A stretch of 64,000 nucleotides of DNA. It comes from an uncultured Alphaproteobacteria bacterium. Lineage in GTDB: Bacteria; Pseudomonadota; Alphaproteobacteria; RF32; CAG-239. Location: NCBI GenBank assembly GCA_910576955.1, contig CAJTJB010000006.1, forward strand, positions 79,266 to 143,265, in the 5' to 3' direction. Every line of letters begins with the position of its first letter. Within the stretch, counting starts at the first letter, position 1. The translations under genes and the position numbers were made by a program. Positions 57,857 through 64,000 of the stretch are shown here, in pieces. The notes beneath the pieces are model-generated. The model was not told the origin of the DNA. It did no database searches and saw nothing but the letters and a program-made list of their open reading frames with translations.

Positions 57857-60800
57857 TTAAAACGCCACGCCGGCACCGACAATTCCGATATAGTCAGTCA
57901 AGCCTTTCTCGCCATCGGCATTAAAACGCGCCTCAACTTTTCCCATCAGGTTAACGTCTTCTTTCGGCTGCCCCTGATAATATAGCCCGAGGTCATATTC
58001 TTTTGCCTGCGGTTTTAAAGAGGTTGTGAGCTTTTGCATATAAATTGTATCCGAGTGGCTGTCGCGCCCGCCGGCATACATCAAAGACGCCCGCCCCTTC
58101 ACCACGGAAAGCGGCGATGACAAGCTCAACCCGACCTTATCGGTTTTATTAAGTTTATATTCTCCGGCCAGCATAAAGCTTTCAGTTTCAAGGTCAGACA
58201 TTGCCAACATAGCCGAATCGCTCCCCTCGGTATAGCCGCGGTAATATGCCGCAATCAGCGAGAAATCCGGCGTCAGGTTCAATGCGGCACGCACACCCAT
58301 ATAATAAGTTGCGCTGTCGCCGATACCAAACGCGCCCGTTCCGTTCATCCCCAGCAGGGCATCGTTTTCAAACAGCATACCGCCCAACGCCGCCACTTCC
58401 AAATAATCGGTCATATTAAAGCTGTATTCGCCCGAAAGCGCATACGAGCGCTCGTTAAACGAATGCTTATCCTGTTCATAGTCGCGTTCATACAGTCCGT
58501 TTTCGCCGGTCTGGATAGAAAATTTCAATCGTGACGTATCGCTTAATTTTAACATATTTTCCGCGCCATACGCCTCATTCATTGCCAAATACGGGTTGGA
58601 AGTTGCTGTCAACACGCTTTCCGGCGCGGCATATTTGCTGTTTGCCGCATAGTAGAAACGCGTTGCGCCGCTGTCTGTTTCGTTGGTCACTTCTGCCACG
58701 GCAAGGTTAGCCTGTCCGCCGTTGTTAAGGCTGTCAGAGGTTGTAAATTGAAAACCGGTGTTTTCATCTTTAATCACTTTTTTAACGCCGCCCATTGCCA
58801 TATGCGAAACGGCATTGCGCAGGTTTGCATTTGAGGCGTGCGTGGTGTTAAGCATTTTTTCCGTATCATACTGGAACGGTCTGTTCAACACATCAAACGC
58901 CGTAACTGTTTTCGGCATGGCTTTGAGCATTTTCTGTTGCAGAGGTGCAGAAAGTGCCAGTCTGCTCGCCCGTACGGATTTTAAAGAATCAAACGTGCTG
59001 TTTTCCGGCAGTTTCAAATCCCCGACCGGCGTGGTTACCGCCGCATTCAAATCAAGCGCACCCTGTCCGTAAATGGCGCTGTTTGCATAAACGCCGCTTT
59101 TATTTGCGGTTTCGAGCAAAAGATAAGCGATATTTTGCGCATTAAGCCACGGATAGTAGCCGTTCAAAAGGGCAATGCTACCTGAAACCACCGGCGTTGC
59201 CATAGACGTTCCGGAAAGATAAATATGCCCGTTTGCGGTAGGCGAGGTGGAAAGTATATCCGTTCCCGGTGCCGCCAGACAATACCCCGCCGCATCGCCG
59301 CAGGCATTGGCATAACCGGCCAGATACCCTGATGTCGCATTAGCCGACTTGCTTCCGTAGTCAAGCGCGGTCACCGCCAGATACGGCACTTCCGTTGCCG
59401 ATTTATGATATCCGGAGGCGGATAAATCTATCCCGCCCATACCGGCATCTGCCCCCGGCTGCTTATGACCGTTATTTCCGGTTGCCTGCACCCACACAGC
59501 CTTGTTTTTTGCGGCATAGACATACGAATTCCACGCATCCGGCAAATTTTTCTTATAAAATTCTTCCGTAGCGGGAACAGACCCTAAAAATAAGCCGTCC
59601 AACCCCCAGCTGTTATTTAACACCCTTGCGCCGTCGTCCACCATTTTTTTAACCGCGCCGTACATATCCTGCTTCATATCCCAGCTCGTGCCGATAATTT
59701 CCGCATTGTCAAATGCCACGCCGTGCATACCGGAGTCATTTCTATTAGCGGCAATAATGCCTGCCACATGCGTTCCGTGGCTGACCCCGCCCGCCAGATT
59801 TAAAAAAGTGTTGAGAATTCCGTCCTCATCGCCAAGGTCGGTAATCAAGGCGGATACATCTTCTCCCGGATTTCCCGCACCGGAATTAATCAGCGTAAAC
59901 TGGTCAAACTTCACATTCCACACTGCTGCAAGCGCAGAATCCAGTTCATCTTGGGAAATAGCCCAGTCAACCGTTCCATTCGGAAGACTTTTCATAACCG
60001 GTTCAAACGTCGTCACCATTTCGCCGCGCGTGTCATTCCAGTCTTTGTGCACGTGAAACAGATAATAAGAACCGTCTTTTTTAACAATATAAGCTTCCGT
60101 ACCTTTAGGCTTTCCGTTGTCGTCTTTAAGTCCCGGATATGTCAGCCCCCAAATATTGCCGTCTTTGCTAAACCGGTTAATATCATATTTTTTAGTAATC
60201 GAGCCGCTTAAATCTTTGTTTGAATAAACGCCGCCGTCCAACACGCCGACCTTAATTTTGGCTATTGCCTCATCCGAACCTGCCTGATGCCCCCAAACAT
60301 TGCCGTCATCATCCGTCCGATAAATATGGGTGTAAGCTTCCGCAGCCTTAATACCCGCTAAAAAGTTGCCGGCATTATATTCTTGGGTTTTAAAAATCGC
60401 CGTTGACGGATTAGTTAAATCGCCGACAGGTTCAGATGGTTTTTGAGGCGGTTCGGGCTTGTCATCCACCACCGGAACATCAACCACGCCGCCGTCGCCT
60501 CCGCCGTTGCCGCCGTTATTATTGCTGCCGCCGTGTCCGCCGCCACCGCCGCCGCTTGCCGCCAAAGCAGCAATACCGCCGGCAGTCAAAAGCCCCGCAC
60601 CGGTCCACCAATAAACATCATTGCTGTCGTCGGCAAATTTCTCATCGCGAAATTTTCTCTGTCGGCTGGCTTGTTTTTGTAATTCTTTTTGTTTTTGCAC
60701 ATTTTCAACGCATTCGTGAGCTTTATTTGCCCCTCTTGCCGCCAAATATTCCAACACCTTATAATTTTGTTCTTTCAATGCCAGACAATACGCGGTGTTA

Positions 60801-60988
60801 CCCTCGCCGTCTTTCAAATCAATCGCGCCGTCATAGCGTGAGAGCAGGCGAAAATATTCCTCATTGCCGTTTTTAGCCTGCTGATAAGTTGTTGCCGCCG
60901 TCACGGAATACGCATACGCTGCCGGAACACTCCCCCAGCACACGCCAAACGCAGTTCCCACAGCCACAATTTTCTGCACAATTTTCAT
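57857..60988 (-). CDS. S8 serine protease autotransporter with ankyrin repeats and Gly-rich linker
   Basis: 1043 residues from ATG 60988 (GGAG seven bases upstream). Signal peptide MKIVQKIVAVGTAFGVCWGS and so on. An ankyrin-like segment (DGEGNTAYCLALKEQNYKVL, YLAARGANKAHEC) precedes a Gly/Asn-rich linker (GGGGGGHGG). The subtilisin domain has Asp in VGVLDGGVYS, His in GVSHGTHVAGII, Ser in LSGTSMATPVVSGSIALL. The last 280 residues form the autotransporter beta barrel, ending GAGVAF. It should reach the outer membrane by type V secretion. The terminator at 57825-57856 follows. Confidence 0.88.
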   Translation of the reverse strand: MKIVQKIVAVGTAFGVCWGSVPAAYAYSVTAATTYQQAKNGNEEYFRLLSRYDGAIDLKDGEGNTAYCLALKEQNYKVLEYLAARGANKAHECVENVQKQKELQKQASRQRKFRDEKFADDSNDVYWWTGAGLLTAGGIAALAASGGGGGGHGGSNNNGGNGGGDGGVVDVPVVDDKPEPPQKPSEPVGDLTNPSTAIFKTQEYNAGNFLAGIKAAEAYTHIYRTDDDGNVWGHQAGSDEAIAKIKVGVLDGGVYSNKDLSGSITKKYDINRFSKDGNIWGLTYPGLKDDNGKPKGTEAYIVKKDGSYYLFHVHKDWNDTRGEMVTTFEPVMKSLPNGTVDWAISQDELDSALAAVWNVKFDQFTLINSGAGNPGEDVSALITDLGDEDGILNTFLNLAGGVSHGTHVAGIIAANRNDSGMHGVAFDNAEIIGTSWDMKQDMYGAVKKMVDDGARVLNNSWGLDGLFLGSVPATEEFYKKNLPDAWNSYVYAAKNKAVWVQATGNNGHKQPGADAGMGGIDLSASGYHKSATEVPYLAVTALDYGSKSANATSGYLAGYANACGDAAGYCLAAPGTDILSTSPTANGHIYLSGTSMATPVVSGSIALLNGYYPWLNAQNIAYLLLETANKSGVYANSAIYGQGALDLNAAVTTPVGDLKLPENSTFDSLKSVRASRLALSAPLQQKMLKAMPKTVTAFDVLNRPFQYDTEKMLNTTHASNANLRNAVSHMAMGGVKKVIKDENTGFQFTTSDSLNNGGQANLAVAEVTNETDSGATRFYYAANSKYAAPESVLTATSNPYLAMNEAYGAENMLKLSDTSRLKFSIQTGENGLYERDYEQDKHSFNERSYALSGEYSFNMTDYLEVAALGGMLFENDALLGMNGTGAFGIGDSATYYMGVRAALNLTPDFSLIAAYYRGYTEGSDSAMLAMSDLETESFMLAGEYKLNKTDKVGLSLSSPLSVVKGRASLMYAGGRDSHSDTIYMQKLTTSLKPQAKEYDLGLYYQGQPKEDVNLMGKVEARFNADGEKGLTDYIGIVGAGVAF

Positions 60989-61066
60989 AATATTCTCCGG
61001 CATATAAACTTTTATTTACCACAGAATATACGATATTTCCTAAAAAAGATTTAAATAATGCCCATA

Positions 61067-61456
61067 TTAAAAATTTTCTTGCAAATAGGTGATAATTTCC
61101 ACATCTGCCGGTGGAAATTCGTAGTTTTTAAGCTCTGCCGCACTCACCCAGCGCAAATCTTGGTGAACGAGCGCTTTTAAATTTTCAACATCCGCAATTT
61201 TGGCAAGATACACCATCAGCTTAAATTCCCCGTGCGGATAAACCTTTGACACGCTCATAATATAATCGCCGACCACACAATGCACATCCAGCTCTTCGCT
61301 GATTTCACGAACAATGCATTGCTCCACCGTTTCGCCCTCTTCCTGCTTTCCGCCCGGAAATTCCCATAATCCGGCAAGCGCTTTCCCCTCCGGACGCTGC
61401 CCGATAAGAATCCTGCCCTTGTCATCTGTAATAATAGCCGTTCCGACGATTTTCAT
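61067..61456 (-). CDS. Nudix hydrolase, MutT-like
   Basis: 129 residues from ATG 61456; TTG 61471 is an alternative. Nudix box G(5)EX(7)REUXEEXGU in PGGKQEEGETVEQCIVREISEELDV. Probably cleans 8-oxo-dGTP or another oxidised nucleotide. Single gene. Confidence 0.9.
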   Translation of the reverse strand: MKIVGTAIITDDKGRILIGQRPEGKALAGLWEFPGGKQEEGETVEQCIVREISEELDVHCVVGDYIMSVSKVYPHGEFKLMVYLAKIADVENLKALVHQDLRWVSAAELKNYEFPPADVEIITYLQENF

Positions 61457-61534
61457 ATTTTTTATCCCCAAATTTAATTAAATATTAAGCATTTAAACAC
61501 GACACTAAAGAAAAATATTGAAAAAAGGAAAAAA

Positions 61535-62434
61535 ATGTTCGGATTTTTCAACAACAAAATTTTTGATAAAGGCTTTCTCCCCGAATATGAGGGGCATAAA
61601 ATCTATTATCAGCAAGTCGGCAACCCCCAAGGCGAGGTCGTATTAAACTTTCACGGCGGTCCCGGGGGCAGTTGCAAAACAAGCCACGCCGAATATTTTA
61701 ACCTCAAGAAACAACGCGTGATTATGTTTGACCAGCGCGGCTGCAACCGCTCCGAATCCGAAGACATCACGGCGTTAAACGATACCAGACGCCTGATAAA
61801 AGACGCCAAGCGCCTGCTCGAATATTTAAATATCAACGAACCAGTAATAGTTTCCGGCGTTTCATGGGGCTCGACCCTAGCGCTGTTGTTTGCCGAGAAA
61901 TACCCCGAGCTGACCAAACAAATTTGCGTTTTTTCCGTCTTTCTCGCCCGCAAAGAAGACCGAGATTGGATGTTAAAGCAAAGCGGACTTTTTTATCCCG
62001 ATTTGTTGGAAGAAATCTATCGCCAGAGTGAGGGCGAAAACCCATATACGCACTATGCCAAAAAGATTTTTTCCGACGACTTGGGCTCTATTCAAACCGC
62101 GCTCAAATATATGGTGCAATACGAATACCTGCTCGGCAGCACAAACGCCGCTTTTAATGACGTGCGCATTGATAACGCTGCGATAAATTCCGCCCGTATC
62201 AGCCTGTATTATGCTGCCAACCGTTATTTTCTGGAAGACAACGAGATTTTAAAAAACATCAATAAGATTAAAGACATCCCGACACTGATAGTGCATAACC
62301 GCTTGGATATGTGCTGCCCGCTGCAAGGCGCGTGGGAGCTATACCGCTCGATGAATAATGCTCAAATTGAGATTATTGCCGACCTCGGGCACGGCGGTAA
62401 AAAGCTGAAAGCATCCGCTCGCAAACACTTTTAA
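61535..62434 (+). CDS. Alpha/beta hydrolase, proline iminopeptidase-like (S33)
   Basis: 299 residues. Oxyanion motif NFHGGPGGSC, DQRGCNRSE, nucleophile Ser in VSGVSWGSTLALLFAE, Asp in NRLDMCCP, His in LGHGG. Family removes N-terminal Pro from peptides; here cytoplasmic since no signal is visible. AAGGAAAAAA upstream. Its last 4 nt overlap the ASCH gene. Confidence 0.85.
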   Translation: MFGFFNNKIFDKGFLPEYEGHKIYYQQVGNPQGEVVLNFHGGPGGSCKTSHAEYFNLKKQRVIMFDQRGCNRSESEDITALNDTRRLIKDAKRLLEYLNINEPVIVSGVSWGSTLALLFAEKYPELTKQICVFSVFLARKEDRDWMLKQSGLFYPDLLEEIYRQSEGENPYTHYAKKIFSDDLGSIQTALKYMVQYEYLLGSTNAAFNDVRIDNAAINSARISLYYAANRYFLEDNEILKNINKIKDIPTLIVHNRLDMCCPLQGAWELYRSMNNAQIEIIADLGHGGKKLKASARKHF

Positions 62435-62817
62435 GCCGTCCGCTCCAGATTATTCACTTTCATCATCCGCCTGACGCTCGGCTCGTCAATAAACAGCGCG
62501 CAAACGCCATATTGCCCCTGCTCTTCTTTGCTATACATCCGCTCGATACGCAGCCGGATTTCCTCCCGCGAGTGATACCCGATAAGCTCCGGCGGCAACA
62601 CCTTGATTAACATATCAAAATTTTGAAAAAGGGCGATTCCTTTAACCTCCCGCGCCACACGGCTTTGCGTTTCCGCATTCACATATTCGACAATATCGCC
62701 AACACGCAAGCGATGCAACCGTTCGGAATACGGGCGAATATCAATTTTGCGCTGTCCGCCCAAAATTTTGTTATACGAAAACGGATAAACCTCAATTATC
62801 TGTTTGATATTTCCCAT
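62431..62817 (-). CDS. ASCH-domain protein
   Basis: 128 residues. KILGGQRKIDIRPYSERLHRL then VGDIVEYVNAETQSRV shows the ASCH pattern (G-x-K-x-x-x-R, then G-D-x-V-x-Y). ASCH proteins resemble PUA domains and bind RNA or act as RNA-modifying hydrolases. Role here unknown. AGGTGCGTT precedes the ATG. Confidence 0.75.
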   Translation of the reverse strand: MGNIKQIIEVYPFSYNKILGGQRKIDIRPYSERLHRLRVGDIVEYVNAETQSRVAREVKGIALFQNFDMLIKVLPPELIGYHSREEIRLRIERMYSKEEQGQYGVCALFIDEPSVRRMMKVNNLERTA

Positions 62818-62925
62818 AACGCACCTCCATCAATCGGTTACACTTATTATTTAGCGCATAATAAAACAAAATGCAAGCATTTTATACATACAAGTATGTA
62901 TATTTATATCTTGGTACGATTTTAT

Positions 62926-62954
62926 TTGACGTTATTTAAAAAATATGGTATAGT
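62926..62954 (+). promoter_or_regulatory. Promoter of the 63085-63369 gene
   Basis: TTGACG (62926-62931), 17 bp, TATAGT (62949-62954). The transcript would carry a 5' UTR of about 125 nt, AT-rich with no strong hairpin seen by eye. Confidence 0.65.
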
Positions 62955-63084
62955 TTAAATGTTTTAATAAGTTTATTTCTATAATTAGGTCGCTTTTTCC
63001 ATAGTGTTTTTACGCTTTGTGTCCCTGATTATTGAAATAAGCTTTTTTTATTTAGTAATCAAAAAACAAAAAAAATAAGACAAT

Positions 63085-63369
63085 ATGGAAAATTTTAAAA
63101 ATTTAAGTAAAGAGGCAAAGTGCTTCTTTATCGTTTCGGGAATTGCGGCATTCATGTTAATCGCAGCAGGTATCGATGGTTTATATGACGCCGGTTTCTT
63201 CGGTTTCATACTCGGTTCACTTACATTCATCTTCTACGGAATGATAGTGGGTGCCGTCACAACCTTCTGCTATATGATAGCCGACATCATCGCCCCGGGC
63301 AAAACCGAAAAAATCATCAAAAAGCTCACAACCGAGCCCGAAAATGATTATTTCACCAACGAGGACTAA
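63085..63369 (+). CDS. Small membrane protein
   Basis: 94 residues, two hydrophobic segments (residues 14-34 and 44-74). No Shine-Dalgarno; the leader is A-rich. No family recognised. Ends with an acidic tail (TTEPENDYFTNED). Confidence 0.55.
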   Translation: MENFKNLSKEAKCFFIVSGIAAFMLIAAGIDGLYDAGFFGFILGSLTFIFYGMIVGAVTTFCYMIADIIAPGKTEKIIKKLTTEPENDYFTNED

Positions 63370-63388
63370 CCCCCTCGTTTCTCTCCTT

Positions 63389-63430
63389 GAAATCCCCGCC
63401 CACAAAGCGCCCCGGATTTCAAGGTTTTTT
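63389..63430 (+). terminator. Terminator of the small membrane protein gene, inside a duplicated block
   Basis: GAAATCC/GGATTTC (63389-63395/63414-63420) followed by AAGG and seven T. The identical element recurs at 63573-63614. Confidence 0.75.
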
Positions 63431-63700
63431 TATGCCCTCTGTACTCCCTCCCTTTTTTATCACCCTCTCCTATCCTCTCCCCTCAAGGGAGAGGGACACC
63501 TTACCGCACCTCCCCTTCCCCGGAGGAAGGGGTAAGGGGGATGGGGACAACAATTCATAGCACAAACATAACGAAATCCCCGCCCACAAAGCGCCCCGGA
63601 TTTCAAGGTTTTTTTATGCCCTCTGCACTTCCTCCCTTTTTTATCACCCTCTCCTATCCTCTCCCCTCAAGGGAGAGGGACACCTTACCGCACACCCTCC
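63389..63700. repeat. Tandem duplication, offset 184 bp
   Basis: About 120 bp starting GAAATCCCCGCCCACAAAGC is repeated at 63389 and 63573, with few differences (TGTACTCC against TGCACTTC). Each copy carries the terminator and a C-rich R3-type hairpin (CCTCAAGGGAGAGGG). R3 with GGGGGATGGGGACAACA lies between (63505-63553). No gene is supported. Confidence 0.85.
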
Positions 63701-63739
63701 CCCTCACCGCAGCTAAAGTCTTGCCCGTGCCGCTGGCAC

Positions 63740-63960
63740 CCCAACAAGTTGAGCGTCATCCCTCGAATATTCCCCGCTCTTTTTTAAACGTCATTCCTCG
63801 AATGTCCCCCCCCCATCTTTTTTAAACGTCATCCCTCGAATGGCAACGCCATTCGTCAAGGGATCTCCCGCTATTTTACCTCCTCCCTCGCTCCACGCAA
63901 GTCATTGCAAGCGCACCCTTACGGAGCAAGTGAGAACAAGAGAGGATAGCAAATGAAAGC
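63740..63960. repeat. R2 and R1 repeat copies at the right edge
   Basis: Partial R2 units at 63749-63772 and 63790-63810, then a full R2 hairpin at 63828-63872 (CGTCATCCCTCGAATGGC..GCCATTCGTCAAGGGATC). A degenerate R1 follows (GTCATTGCAAGCGC). No gene seen to the window end. Confidence 0.75.
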
Positions 63961-64000
63961 CCGATGCCATTCAGCACTTTCCCAAACTTTCGCCAAATAC

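Noticed and set aside
63344..63825. Two 63-94 residue ORFs at the right edge
   Set aside because: They lie in the duplicated repeat block and share its sequence; no start signal or conserved family.

Overview
The window reads as a chromosomal segment of an alphaproteobacterium, most likely an uncultured, anaerobic, host-associated (gut-type) lineage. Evidence: a circularly permuted two-piece tmRNA gene, an alphaproteobacterial-type SspB, the miaB-phoH-ybeY-lnt-XRE-trmB gene order, a glycogen-turnover operon and a monomeric [FeFe] hydrogenase. The lineage is inferred; no 16S rRNA or tRNA gene is visible.

Layout. 1-3.8 kb: end of a yej-type peptide ABC transporter and a large membrane protein with a Pro/Glu-rich tail. 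3.8-4.9 kb: permuted tmRNA followed at once by sspB and a ribbon-helix-helix gene. 4.9-13.8 kb: minus-strand block with a membrane glycosyltransferase and the operon glgB-glgX-malQ. 13.8-15.7 kb: AT-rich gap, a DUF2934-like gene, dispersed repeats, and leader RNA copy A with a small HTH gene. 15.7-18.8 kb: MFS transporter and an nfeD/SPFH operon. 18.8-19.4 kb: two tandem units that look like type I toxin-antitoxin modules. 19.5-29 kb: pyrophosphatase, a RelA/SpoT-like protein, HAD, ybaK, a pilin-like gene with leader RNA copy C inside a direct repeat, and lineage-specific genes. 29-32.6 kb: rpsM-rpsK-rpoA and secY. 32.8-44.3 kb: a secreted lysozyme-like protein, the trmB to miaB block, TerB-like, yggT, yggU, folD, a tandem receiver-like protein and a DedA/YqaA protein. 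44.4-45.4 kb: HTH gene with leader RNA copy B, repeats, and a structured 3' UTR. 45.4-50 kb: nitronate monooxygenase-like enzyme and a kinase/PP2C/VWA triad. 50-55.3 kb: accessory region with paralogous unknown genes, small membrane proteins, a four-unit tandem structured RNA with its own promoter, and a lysozyme-like plus membrane protein pair. 55.5-64 kb: [FeFe] hydrogenase, S8 autotransporter, MutT, proline iminopeptidase-like hydrolase, ASCH protein, and repeats.

The most novel-looking items are RNA based. (1) A four-unit tandem RNA array (53355-53756), transcribed from a consensus promoter, whose stems covary between units. (2) A covarying leader RNA present three times, each with a promoter and intrinsic terminator, just ahead of two related HTH genes and a pilin-like gene. 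(3) Two adjacent modules in which a tiny hydrophobic peptide ORF has a sequestered ribosome binding site and a convergent antisense promoter over its stop codon. All were read by eye. No folding, homology search or expression data was available, so any of them may already belong to a known family.
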